The notes under the pieces: model-generated
Database searches by the model: none
Seen by the model: the letters and a program-made list of their open reading frames with translations, nothing else
Told to the model about the DNA's origin: nothing
Made by a program: the position numbers and the translations under genes
Shown: in pieces, positions 36,434 through 44,722 of the stretch
Layout: each line of letters opens with the position of its first letter
Position numbering within the stretch: the first letter of the stretch is position 1
Assembly (NCBI GenBank): GCA_963834755.1
Contig: CAWICQ010000009.1
Coordinates: 1 to 64,000, forward strand
Origin: Dokdonella_A sp963834755
Lineage (GTDB): Bacteria; Pseudomonadota; Gammaproteobacteria; Xanthomonadales; Rhodanobacteraceae
Direction: 5' to 3'
DNA length: 64,000 nt

Positions 36434-37075
36434 TTAGACGATCCCGAGCTCGAACGCTTTCAAGACCGCGCGCGTACGGTCGCGCACGCCGAGCTTGGAC
36501 AGGATGTTGGAGACATGATTTTTCACGGTTCCCTCCGCGACGCCGAGCGAATTGGCGATCTCCTTGTTGCTGTAGCCGCCGGCCATCAGGCGCAGGATCT
36601 CGGTTTCGCGATCGGTCAACGGGTCGGGCCGGTCGAGGCTCACGAACTCGTTCTGCATGCGCTCGAGGCCGGACAAGAGCCGCTGCGTGACCACCGGCGC
36701 GACCAGCGAGCCGCCGGCCGCGACGGTCTTCACCGCGTCGACCAGCTGGTCGAGGGAAACGTCCTTCAGCAGATAGCCGCGCGCACCCGCCTTGAGCCCG
36801 GCGAGCACGAGTTGATCGTCGTCGAACGTCGTCAGGATGATCGTCGGCGGGAGCTGGTTCGTGCTGGCGAGCGCGTTCAGGACATCGAGCCCCGACATGC
36901 CCGGCATGCGCATGTCCAGCAGCACGACATCAGGCTTCACGCGCGGAATCACTTCGACGGCCTGCACGCCGTCTCCAGCCTCGGCGACGACGCGGATCGA
37001 ATCCGAAAGCTCGAGCAGCGAACGGATGCCCTGACGGACCAGGGTCTGGTCGTCGACGAGACAGACTTCGATCAT
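36434..37075 (-). CDS. NarL/FixJ-type response regulator
   Basis: This 213-residue protein has an N-terminal receiver domain with the acidic pair D8/D9, phosphoacceptor D54 in LLDMRMPG and conserved lysine K104 in YLLKD. A LuxR-type helix-turn-helix follows at about residues 150-210 (LTDRETEILRLMAGGYSNKEIANSLGVAEGTVKNH). It is a DNA-binding transcription factor activated by phosphorylation. The start ATG at 37075 overlaps the stop of the adjacent histidine kinase by ATGA, so kinase and regulator are translationally coupled. The pair resembles DesK/DesR-type systems, but the signal and targets are unknown. Confidence 0.95.
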   Translation of the reverse strand: MIEVCLVDDQTLVRQGIRSLLELSDSIRVVAEAGDGVQAVEVIPRVKPDVVLLDMRMPGMSGLDVLNALASTNQLPPTIILTTFDDDQLVLAGLKAGARGYLLKDVSLDQLVDAVKTVAAGGSLVAPVVTQRLLSGLERMQNEFVSLDRPDPLTDRETEILRLMAGGYSNKEIANSLGVAEGTVKNHVSNILSKLGVRDRTRAVLKAFELGIV

Positions 37076-38304
37076 GCGGCGCCCTCCAGCGGCAGCCAGG
37101 CATCGAGGGCGAAGCCCTTGTCCTTGGCGGTGACGATATCCAGGCGCCCACCGTATTGAGCGAGACGCTCGCGCATGCCGGCGAGACCGTTGCCCTGCTT
37201 CAGCTGGCTCGCGCCGCGGCCGTCGTCGCGCGCGTGGATCGCCATCTGGCGGTCGCCGTTGCGCTCGAAACGCAGCCACAGATTGCGCGCGCCGGCATGG
37301 CGCACGGTGTTGGTGATGATCTCCTGCGCGCAACGCAGCAGTACCTGCGCGCGCTTCGGATCGTCGACGCTGAAACGCGGCGGCAGATCGAGATGGATCG
37401 TCAAGCCCGGCACGCCTTCGATCAGGCTCTGCAAGGCCTGCGTGAGATCGATGCTGTCCTCGTCGCGCAGCTGACTGACGACTTCGCGCACATCGCCGAG
37501 CAGAAGCTTGGCGACCGACTGCGCCTGGCGCACGTGATCCTGCGCCTGCCCCTGCACCAGATGGCTCGCGACTTCGAGGTTGAGGCTGAGCGCGGTGAGA
37601 TGGTGTCCGATCAGATCGTGCAGCTCGCGCGAGATGCGCATGCGCTCGGCGAGACGGCTCGATTCGGCGAGCAGCGTGCGTGTCGCGCGAAGTTCGGAAT
37701 TGAGCCGTCGCTGATCCTCGCGCGCCTCGGCTTGCTGCTTGGCGACGACCGAGGTGACGAACACCGCCGCGCAGATGCCGATGTACAGACTCGACTGCAG
37801 GAACGCATCCGTGAACGTGTTGACGCGCTCCAGACTCGTCTGCAGCGTGCCGTCGACGATCGCGTACGTCACCGCCTGCACGCTCATGAACACCGGAATC
37901 AGCGAAAAGTTCTGCAGCACCATCCAGATCGCGCTCGCGCGGAGCGGCAAGAGCCACGGCAGCACCAGCGCGACGACGACCAGCAGGAGCGCACAAAGTC
38001 CGCTCTGGCTGATCCAGCCGATCGCAATCGCGGTCGCGTTCAAGACCAGCAGGAGCGTGATCTGACCGAGGCGCTCCGGCCATGTCGGCCGGCGCACGCC
38101 GAGGTTATGGGTCAGGAACCAGAATACGAGTCCGAACAGGAAATAGCAGGCCAGCCAGAGATCGACGTAATACCCCGGACGCTGCTTGAGCAGCATTTCC
38201 TCGACCAGCGCGTCGTAGCGCAGCAACGGAATGCCCACGCACGCGTAGGTGAACAGCCCCGCATAGCGCAGAAGCTGTACGTGATTGAATTGCGGCCACG
38301 CCAT
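37072..38304 (-). CDS. Sensor histidine kinase (HisKA_3/NarX-DesK type)
   Basis: This 410-residue membrane sensor has about five or six hydrophobic spans in its first 185 residues and no large periplasmic domain. The HisKA_3 dimerisation/phosphoacceptor segment has H229 in SRELHDLIGHH. The ATP-binding domain has its N box in ITNTVRHAGA and its G box in DDGRGASQLKQGNGLAGMRERL. It should phosphorylate the response regulator encoded immediately downstream, whose start codon overlaps its stop. Membrane-embedded sensing of lipid state, as in DesK, is possible but not shown by the sequence. Confidence 0.93.
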   Translation of the reverse strand: MAWPQFNHVQLLRYAGLFTYACVGIPLLRYDALVEEMLLKQRPGYYVDLWLACYFLFGLVFWFLTHNLGVRRPTWPERLGQITLLLVLNATAIAIGWISQSGLCALLLVVVALVLPWLLPLRASAIWMVLQNFSLIPVFMSVQAVTYAIVDGTLQTSLERVNTFTDAFLQSSLYIGICAAVFVTSVVAKQQAEAREDQRRLNSELRATRTLLAESSRLAERMRISRELHDLIGHHLTALSLNLEVASHLVQGQAQDHVRQAQSVAKLLLGDVREVVSQLRDEDSIDLTQALQSLIEGVPGLTIHLDLPPRFSVDDPKRAQVLLRCAQEIITNTVRHAGARNLWLRFERNGDRQMAIHARDDGRGASQLKQGNGLAGMRERLAQYGGRLDIVTAKDKGFALDAWLPLEGAA

Positions 38305-38913
38305 GCCGCCATCATAGGCGTGCCTTCGAGCGCCGCAACCTGTCCTTAGTCATTGCATCCGCGCGATGGAGGCGACGACGAGATCGGGTCCCAACGAATC
38401 CCATCCCTTATTCAAATGGGCTTTTCGCCTTCGGGTCCCTCTGTGCCGCGGTGAAGGGCGGGCGGATGAGGCCCGCGCGCATTGCGCGCGGATGAGCGCG
38501 AGGGATCGCGCTCATTCCGCTGCAGGGCAGGATGCCCTGTCAGCGGAACCCCGCCCGCCCGTAACGAACCCGGCGCGTAGCGCCGGGCGCGACACCGAGA
38601 GTGTGTTCTCTTTGGTTACTTTCTCTTGCACAAGCAAGAGAAAGTGACTCGGTCGCCAGGATTGCGGACGAAAACACACAGGGACGTGAGTCGGTTTTCG
38701 CACGCCGCCGCCGCGCCAAGAAACGAGAGAGAGCAGCGCGTCCAGAAAGACTGGGGCACGTGCCGCGCAGCGCCAACGACGTTTTAACCAAGATGCCCGC
38801 ACGGCGTCATGACCAAGAGCCGATGCCATGCGATAATCGCCCGGGCCAGCGCGATGTTCGGACTCCGGCCGGAAGCCGGGTTGCGCGGGCGTGTGGTGTC
38901 GCCGGAGCAAGAC
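38305..38913. repeat. Gene-free stretch with a repeat related to the element before rapA
   Basis: No gene is seen in these 609 nt. The palindrome GTTACTTTCTCTTG (38615-38628) and CAAGAGAAAGTGAC (38635-38648) is followed by the ACACA...GGACGTGAGTCGGTTTTCGC end (to about 38698). This is the internal palindrome and right arm of the element at 14291-14541. The matching left arm was not found, so this looks like a truncated copy. Other hairpins, including GCAGGGCAGGATGCCCTG near 38523-38540, lie to the left. Confidence 0.75.
38832..38837 (+). promoter_or_regulatory. Possible -10 element upstream of the GNAT-min operon
   Basis: GATAAT lies 76 nt before the ATG at 38914. The next gene is GNAT, then minC, so it may drive the whole operon. 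No convincing -35 is seen. Confidence 0.3.
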
Positions 38914-39522
38914 ATGAGCTTAACCGTCCGCGACGTGCAGGCGCACGAGCTGGATGCAATTCTCGCACTCAACAATGCGGCCGGATCGACGATCCTCCCG
39001 CTCGATGGCCAAGGCATCACTCGCCTAGCCGGTCACGCGAGTTATCTGCGCGTCGCCGAAGCCGATGGCCAGATCGCCGGATTCCTGCTCGCGCTGCGCG
39101 ACGGTACGCCGTACGAGAGTCCGAACTATCGCTGGTTCAGCGAACGCTATCCCGAATTCGTCTACATCGATCGCATCGTCATCGCCCGTCCGTTCCGCCG
39201 GCTCGGACTCGGCCGCGTGTTCTACGCGGACGTCACGAGCTTTGCCGAAGTGCGCGTGCCGGTGCTGACCTGCGAGGTGTTCCTCGAGCCGCGCGACGAC
39301 GTCTCGGTGCTGTTCCACGGCACGTATGGATTTCAGGAAGTCGGCCAGCAGACGATGGCGGGCGTCGGGCGCCGCGTCGCGCTGCTCGCCAAGGATCTGT
39401 GCAGCTATCCGTTCGTGCGCGACAGTTATCTGAAGAGCGGCGGCCTGCCGAACGAGCCGTGGCTCGCCGAACGAACGCGCTCGCATCCACCGGCCGCGAA
39501 ACGCGCTGCCGGCGGCGCCTGA
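38914..39522 (+). CDS. GNAT family N-acetyltransferase
   Basis: This 202-residue acetyl-CoA-dependent acyltransferase has the GNAT core: an IVIARPFRRLGLGR motif A (acetyl-CoA pyrophosphate loop), preceded by FVYIDR and followed by the TCEVFLEPRDD strand and FHGTYGFQEVG motif B. The frame is open upstream to 38809, but the ATG at 38914 is preferred. It follows a GGAGCAAGAC ribosome-binding site and begins the family-like MSLTVRDVQAHELDA. The minC start lies 12 nt after its stop, so it probably shares the min transcript. The substrate is unknown. Confidence 0.85.
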   Translation: MSLTVRDVQAHELDAILALNNAAGSTILPLDGQGITRLAGHASYLRVAEADGQIAGFLLALRDGTPYESPNYRWFSERYPEFVYIDRIVIARPFRRLGLGRVFYADVTSFAEVRVPVLTCEVFLEPRDDVSVLFHGTYGFQEVGQQTMAGVGRRVALLAKDLCSYPFVRDSYLKSGGLPNEPWLAERTRSHPPAAKRAAGGA

Positions 39523-39534
39523 GAAAGGCACCCG

Positions 39535-40320
39535 ATGGCAGCCTCTCCCGGCGTCATCCTCGAGCCCGTAGCCGACATCAAGTTCGGTCAGGTCGGTATC
39601 GCCAACTTAAGGCTGAAACGTCTCGACGCAGAAGAGCTCCAGCGCGAGCTCGCCGAAAAAGTTCAGCACGCGCCGAATCTGTTCTCGCGCGCGCCGGTGG
39701 TCCTCGACTTGAGCCATCTGCCGGAGCTTCCGGATCTCGAAACGGTGCGCGATCTGCTCGCGCGCATCCGCGACGCCGGCATGCTGCCGGTCGGTCTTTC
39801 GTACGGCACCAGCGAGAACGAGCTGTTGGCGCGCTCGCTCGACGTTCCGCTGTTTGCGAAATTCCGCGCCGCATTCGAGCGCGGCGGCAAGAGCGAGCCG
39901 GTCGTCGAACCGGCACCGCGAGCGCGTCACGGCGATCCGGAGCTCGCACCGGCGGCATCATCGGCGACACCAGCCGAAGCCGCCGTCATCGGGCTTGTCC
40001 ATGACAAACCCGTGCGCTCCGGGCAACAGGTCTATGCGCGCGGACGCGATCTGATTCTCACGAAGCTCGTCGCGAACGGCGCCGAAGTCATCGCCGACGG
40101 TTCGATTCATGTGTACGGCGCGCTGCGCGGTCGCGCGCTCGCCGGCGCGCAAGGCGACGCGTCGGCGCGTATTTTTTGCCGGGAATTCCATCCGGAGCTG
40201 GTGTCGATTGCCGGCCAGTACCGCGTTTTCGAAGACATGCCGCAGGATCTGCGCGGACAATCCGTGCAAGCCTGGCTCGACGGCGATCGTTTGATGTTGG
40301 CGAAACTCGGCGCGCGCTGA
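39535..40320 (+). CDS. minC: Septum site-determining protein MinC
   Basis: This 261-residue inhibitor of FtsZ polymerisation acts with MinD to keep division away from the poles. The N-terminal domain spans about residues 10-110 (EELQRELAEKVQHAP, VVLDLSHLPELPDLETVRDLL). A flexible Pro/Ala linker leads to the C-terminal beta-helix domain (RSGQQVYARGRDLILTKLVANGAEVIADGSIHVYGALRGRALAGA), which contains the conserved RSGQ and GxYGxLRGRAxAG MinD-binding signature. The ATG at 39535 lies 12 nt after the GNAT stop. minD follows after 31 nt. Confidence 0.97.
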   Translation: MAASPGVILEPVADIKFGQVGIANLRLKRLDAEELQRELAEKVQHAPNLFSRAPVVLDLSHLPELPDLETVRDLLARIRDAGMLPVGLSYGTSENELLARSLDVPLFAKFRAAFERGGKSEPVVEPAPRARHGDPELAPAASSATPAEAAVIGLVHDKPVRSGQQVYARGRDLILTKLVANGAEVIADGSIHVYGALRGRALAGAQGDASARIFCREFHPELVSIAGQYRVFEDMPQDLRGQSVQAWLDGDRLMLAKLGAR

Positions 40321-40340
40321 TGCGCGCACCGGGAAGAACG

Positions 40341-40346
40341 GGAGGA
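40341..40346 (+). promoter_or_regulatory. Ribosome-binding site of minD
   Basis: GGAGGA lies 5 nt before the TTG start codon at 40352 and supports that unusual start. Confidence 0.8.
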
Positions 40347-40351
40347 CTACA

Positions 40352-41164
40352 TTGACTGAAATTATCGTCGTCACATCCGGCAAGGGCGGCGTGGGCAAGA
40401 CCACGACCAGCGCTTCGCTGGCGGTCGGCCTCGCCAGGCGCGGCAAGAAAGTCGCGGTGATCGACTTCGACGTCGGCCTGCGCAATCTCGATCTGATCAT
40501 GGGTTGCGAGCGGCGCGTCGTCTACGACTTCGTCAACGTGATCCACGAGGAATGCACGTTGAAACAGGCGCTGATCAAGGACAAGCGCTTCGAGACGTTG
40601 TACGTGCTCGCCGCATCGCAGACGCGCGACAAGGAGGCGCTCAACAAGGAAGGCGTCGAACGCGTGCTGAAGGAGCTCACCGACGAAGGCTTCGACTACG
40701 TCGTCTGCGATTCGCCGGCCGGCATCGAAAAAGGCGCGAGCCTCGCGATGTATTTCGCCGATCGCGCCGTGGTCGTGGTCAATCCGGAAGTCTCGAGCGT
40801 GCGCGATTCGGATCGCATCCTCGGCCTTCTTGCGAGCAAGACGCGGCGCGCCGAGCTCGGCAATGGGCCGGTGGAGCAACACTTGCTGCTGACGCGCTAC
40901 AACCCCGAACGCGTCGCCGGCGGCGACATGATGGGCGTGGACGACGTCAAGGAAATCCTCGGCATCGAAGTGCTCGGCGTGATTCCGGAATCACCGGGCG
41001 TGCTGACCGCATCGAATGCCGGCGTGCCGGTGATCCTTGATGACATATCGCCCGCGGGGCAAGCCTACGAAGACGCGGTCGCGCGCCTCGCCGGCGAGAC
41101 GCGTCCGATGCGTTTCATCGAAGCGCAGAAGAAGGGCTTCCTTGCCCGCATTTTCGGGAGTTGA
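40352..41164 (+). CDS. minD: Septum site-determining protein MinD
   Basis: This 270-residue ParA-type ATPase cycles on and off the membrane and recruits MinC; MinE stimulates its ATPase. The deviant Walker A KGGVGKTT (from residue 11), DFDVGLRNLDLIMG switch region, and C-terminal amphipathic membrane-targeting helix (FIEAQKKGFLARIFGS) are intact. The start codon is TTG, with a strong GGAGGA ribosome-binding site 5 nt upstream. minE follows after 3 nt. All three Min genes are in the usual order C-D-E. Confidence 0.97.
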   Translation: MTEIIVVTSGKGGVGKTTTSASLAVGLARRGKKVAVIDFDVGLRNLDLIMGCERRVVYDFVNVIHEECTLKQALIKDKRFETLYVLAASQTRDKEALNKEGVERVLKELTDEGFDYVVCDSPAGIEKGASLAMYFADRAVVVVNPEVSSVRDSDRILGLLASKTRRAELGNGPVEQHLLLTRYNPERVAGGDMMGVDDVKEILGIEVLGVIPESPGVLTASNAGVPVILDDISPAGQAYEDAVARLAGETRPMRFIEAQKKGFLARIFGS

Positions 41165-41167
41165 TCG

Positions 41168-41470
41168 ATGGGTATTCTGGATTTTTTCCGTTCGCGCCCG
41201 AAGAATACGGCTTCCGTCGCCAAGGAGCGCTTGCGCATCATCGTCGCGCAGGAACGCGCGGCGCAGGGACGTCCCGACTACCTGCCGCTGCTGCGTCGCG
41301 AAATCCTCGAAGTGATCAAGAAATACGTCAACGTCGATCCGGACGCAATCGACATCCATGTCGAACGCGACGGCGACAGCGAAGTGCTCGAACTTTCAGT
41401 CGCATTGCCGGAGCGCGCCACGCCAGCCGCCGCCGCCGAGACCGCCGCGACAGCGACCGGTGAAGCCTGA
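41168..41470 (+). CDS. minE: Cell division topological specificity factor MinE
   Basis: This 100-residue topological regulator of MinCD has the N-terminal membrane-binding and anti-MinCD segment (MGILDFFRSR, AKERLRIIVAQERA) and the topological-specificity domain (LPLLRREILEVIKKYVNV). The C-terminal tail is Ala/Thr-rich and longer than usual. The stop codon is overlapped by the GTG of the next gene (41460), an 11-nt overlap, which suggests coupled translation of an HExxH protein. Confidence 0.96.
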   Translation: MGILDFFRSRPKNTASVAKERLRIIVAQERAAQGRPDYLPLLRREILEVIKKYVNVDPDAIDIHVERDGDSEVLELSVALPERATPAAAAETAATATGEA

Positions 41471-42002
41471 AGACACCCCGCCCTCGCCTCACAGGATCGA
41501 GGGCGCCCAAGGTTCTCCGCACGCAAACGCTGCGTCAGCGGTCGATGTGCTCCGTCTTTCTTCGATCGATATCGCCGCGCTGCGCGAATTGCTTCACCGC
41601 CATGGCCTCGCGCTCACGTCTGTAGATGACGGCGCGCCGATTCCCGGCAGTTACTGGGGCGAATCGGAAGCCGGCGTCATCGGCGATGTCGTTCACGCGC
41701 GCGCCGACACGCCGGTGCATTCGCTGCTGCACGAAGCGTGTCATCTGATCGTGGCGCCCCCGGAAAAAAGAGCCGGCATCCACACCAACGCCTCCGATTC
41801 GCAGGCCGAGGAAGATGCGGCGTGCTATCTGCAGATCGTGCTCGCTGATGCATTACCCGGTGTCGGCCGCGAGCGCCTTTGCGCGGACATGGACCGCTGG
41901 GGCTACACGTTCCGCCTGGGTTCCGCACGCGCATGGTTCGAGTGCGATGCCGAAGACGCGCGCGGATGGCTGATCGAGCGCGGTCTGCTCGGCGATGTTT
42001 GA
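41460..42002 (+). CDS. Uncharacterised protein with HExxH motif, coupled to minE
   Basis: This 180-residue protein starts with GTG at 41460, overlapping the end of minE by 11 nt. It contains HEACH at residues 91-95 (VHSLLHEACHLIV) followed after about 22 residues by an acidic SQAEEDAACYLQ helix. That spacing resembles HExxH zinc metallopeptidase cores such as ImmA/IrrE-type proteins, where a later Glu is the third ligand. No signal peptide or transmembrane span is seen. If the motif is real it would be a cytosolic peptidase or a metal-binding protein. There is no established function for this family member. It lies just before the trehalose operon but has its own spacer (133 nt) after it. Confidence 0.72.
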   Translation: MKPEDTPPSPHRIEGAQGSPHANAASAVDVLRLSSIDIAALRELLHRHGLALTSVDDGAPIPGSYWGESEAGVIGDVVHARADTPVHSLLHEACHLIVAPPEKRAGIHTNASDSQAEEDAACYLQIVLADALPGVGRERLCADMDRWGYTFRLGSARAWFECDAEDARGWLIERGLLGDV

Positions 42003-42135
42003 CGAATCGATACGGATCTGAGAGCTTAGGCCGCACTGCGCGCGCGCGAGCGTTCTGTCAGCTTGTGTACACGCGTCGCTGCAACAATCAAAACAATGCG
42101 ACGCTGCTGCTCGCGGCGTTCCTCCCAGATTCGTC

Positions 42136-42933
42136 ATGAGTTCCCTACTGCCAGCCGCAACTGAGCCTGATGTCTTGCCACCGCCGCCGCGAGTGGAGCT
42201 GACGACGCTCGCGCTGTTCGTCGACGTCGACGGCACCTTGCTCGACTTCGCCTCTCGGCCCGATGCGGTGAGCATCGATCCTTCCTTGCGCGCGACTTTG
42301 GCCGCACTGCAGAAACGCCTGCACGGCGCGCTTGCGCCGCTCAGTGGACGCCCGTTGCGGGATGTCGATGCATTGTTCGCACTTCCATCGATCGCGGCCG
42401 CAGGGCTGCACGGCGCGGAGTTGCGTGGCCCGGGAGGTCATTCGACCCCGGAGCAACGACGGAATCCCGAGCTCGACGGCGCACGCACGCGCGCGGTCGA
42501 AGTCGCGGCGGCACATCCCGGCGTGATCGTCGAAGACAAAGGCGCGGCGATCGCGCTGCACTATCGTGCGGCGCCGGCAGCGGAGATCGCGGTGCGTCGC
42601 GCGGCGAGCGACATGCTCGACAGCGCCGGCGACGACTTCGAGCTGCTGCAGGGAAATTGCGTCATCGAGCTCAAACCCGCTCACACCGACAAGGGCAAGG
42701 CTCTGGCAACGCTGATGCACTCGGCGCCGTTCGCCGGACGCACGCCATGGATGCTTGGCGACGACGTGACCGACGAGGACGCATTCGCCGCCGCAAACGT
42801 GCTCGGCGGCGTCAGCATCATCGTCGGTGCGCGACGGCCGACGCTCGCGCGCTACGCGTTGGCGGATCCGTCTGCGGCGCGTGCATGGATCGCGAGTCTG
42901 CTCGAAGATGCCGGTCCGCAGGTCCGCCGATGA
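42136..42933 (+). CDS. otsB: Trehalose-6-phosphate phosphatase
   Basis: This 265-residue HAD-superfamily phosphatase dephosphorylates trehalose 6-phosphate to trehalose. Motif I DVDGTLL is near residues 30-36, motif II/III residues are in SGRPLRD and the KxxHTDKGKAL segment, and motif IV is GDDVTDEDAF. It is the first gene of a three-gene operon: its stop overlaps the GH15 start as ATGA, and otsA follows. The ATG at 42136 is used, and only a 133-nt spacer precedes it. Trehalose is made here as an osmo- or desiccation-protectant (family knowledge). Confidence 0.95.
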   Translation: MSSLLPAATEPDVLPPPPRVELTTLALFVDVDGTLLDFASRPDAVSIDPSLRATLAALQKRLHGALAPLSGRPLRDVDALFALPSIAAAGLHGAELRGPGGHSTPEQRRNPELDGARTRAVEVAAAHPGVIVEDKGAAIALHYRAAPAAEIAVRRAASDMLDSAGDDFELLQGNCVIELKPAHTDKGKALATLMHSAPFAGRTPWMLGDDVTDEDAFAAANVLGGVSIIVGARRPTLARYALADPSAARAWIASLLEDAGPQVRR

Positions 42934-44720
42934 ACGCGCCGGAAGTCAACCTCGATATGGGCATCATCGGCAACGGCAGCGTGAGCGCGCTGATCGACGC
43001 GAACGCCCGCATCGCATGGTGCTGCCTGCCATCGTTCAACGGCGATCCCGTGTTCTGCTCGCTGCTGTCGCCGAAGTGCGGCGATAGCGGCTATTTCGAT
43101 GTCGTGCTCGATGGCGTTGCGACGAGCACGCGTCACTACGTCGAGAACACCGCCGTGCTGGTCACGCGGCTTTCCAGTCACGACGGCAGCGCGATCGAAA
43201 TCACGGATTTCGCGCCCCGCTACAAACAGCACGGTCGCGTCTTCCATCCGATGAGCCTGGTGCGTTCGATCCGGCCGGCCGCCGGCGCGCCGCGTATCAC
43301 GCTGCGACTGCGGCCGCTTGCCGGATACGGTGCGCGCGTGCCGGAGCGTACGTTCGGCTCGAACCATCTGCGCTTCATGCTCGATGACGTCGTGCTGCGC
43401 GCGACCACCGATGCGCCGCCGCCGATGCTGCGCGAGGAGCTGCCGTTCTTGCTCGACCACCAGATACACATCGTGCTCGGCCCCGACGAGACGATGGCCG
43501 AAGCCCCGGCACGCTACGTGCGCGACGCGCTCGACGCCACCATCGACTACTGGCGCGAATGGGTTCGCTATCTGTCGATTCCGGCCGAGTGGCAGGAGGC
43601 GGTGATCCGCGCCGCAATCACGCTCAAGCTGTGTCAGTACGAGGGCACCGGCGCGATCGTCGCGGCGATGACCACCTCGATTCCGGAGGCGGCCGACAGC
43701 GCGCGCAACTGGGATTACCGTTATTGCTGGCTGCGCGACGCCGCTTTTGTCGTGCGCGCGTTGAACCGCCTCGGAGCGACGCGCAGCATGGAGGAATACC
43801 TGCGCTACATCTTCAACCTCGCCGTCTCCGCCGACGGCGAGCTTGCACCGGTGTACGGCATCCACTTCGAACGCGAATTGCTGGAACGCGAAGCGCCGCA
43901 ACTCGGAGGCTATCGCGGCATGGGACCCGTGCGCATCGGCAACGACGCGTGGCGCCAGCGCCAACACGACGTGTACGGCAGCGTGGTGCTCGCCGCGACG
44001 CAGCTTTTTTTCGATCGGCGCCTGATCGTGACCGGCGATGCCGCCGCATTCGCGCGTCTCGAACACGCCGGCGAAACTGCCTGGCGTCTACACGACCAGC
44101 CTGACGCGGGCTTGTGGGAATTCCGTGGACGCACGGCAGTGCATACGTATTCGTGCGTGATGTCCTGGGCTGCGTGCGATCGGCTTGCGCGCATTGCCGC
44201 ACGTCTGGGACTCGAGGAACGCAGGCGCCTTTGGGCCGAGCGCGCAGAGCATGTGCGCGAGGTCGTCCTCGAACGGGCCGTGCATCCTGAGGGCGGCCAT
44301 TTCGTCGATGCGTTCGGCGGCGAAGGACTCGACGCGAGCCTGCTCCTGCTCGCCGACCTCGGCTTCATCGCGGCCGACGATCCGCGCTACCGCGCAACGG
44401 TCGATGCGATCGGCAAGGTGCTGATGCGCGGACGCTACATGTTCCGTTATGTGGCGCCCGATGATTTCGGCGCTCCAGAAACGAGTTTCGCCATCTGCAC
44501 GTTCTGGTATGCCGACGCGCTCGCCGCAACCGGCCGCGTCGACGAAGCGCGCACGTTGTTCGAACAATTGCTAGCCGTGCGCAATCCGCTGGGTCTCCTG
44601 TCCGAGGACATCGAACCCGGCACGGGGGAGCTCTGGGGCAATTTTCCGCAAACCTACTCGATGGTCGGGCTGATCAATACCGCGACGCGGCTGTCGCGCA
44701 GCTGGGACAGCGTGACATAG
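42930..44720 (+). CDS. Glycoside hydrolase family 15 protein (glucoamylase/trehalase-like)
   Basis: This 596-residue GH15 protein has an N-terminal beta-sandwich domain and a C-terminal (alpha/alpha)6 barrel. Signatures include NWDYRYCWLRDAAF, YEGTGAIVAA and, near the C-terminus, EDIEPGTGELWGNFPQ with the likely catalytic Glu. GH15 covers glucoamylases and, in bacteria, true trehalases. No signal peptide is present, so it is cytosolic. Sitting between otsB and otsA (ATGA overlap upstream, 2 nt to otsA downstream), it probably acts on trehalose or a linked glucan. This would allow synthesis and breakdown from one mRNA (inference). Specificity cannot be told from the sequence alone. Confidence 0.9.
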   Translation: MNAPEVNLDMGIIGNGSVSALIDANARIAWCCLPSFNGDPVFCSLLSPKCGDSGYFDVVLDGVATSTRHYVENTAVLVTRLSSHDGSAIEITDFAPRYKQHGRVFHPMSLVRSIRPAAGAPRITLRLRPLAGYGARVPERTFGSNHLRFMLDDVVLRATTDAPPPMLREELPFLLDHQIHIVLGPDETMAEAPARYVRDALDATIDYWREWVRYLSIPAEWQEAVIRAAITLKLCQYEGTGAIVAAMTTSIPEAADSARNWDYRYCWLRDAAFVVRALNRLGATRSMEEYLRYIFNLAVSADGELAPVYGIHFERELLEREAPQLGGYRGMGPVRIGNDAWRQRQHDVYGSVVLAATQLFFDRRLIVTGDAAAFARLEHAGETAWRLHDQPDAGLWEFRGRTAVHTYSCVMSWAACDRLARIAARLGLEERRRLWAERAEHVREVVLERAVHPEGGHFVDAFGGEGLDASLLLLADLGFIAADDPRYRATVDAIGKVLMRGRYMFRYVAPDDFGAPETSFAICTFWYADALAATGRVDEARTLFEQLLAVRNPLGLLSEDIEPGTGELWGNFPQTYSMVGLINTATRLSRSWDSVT

Positions 44721-44722
44721 GC

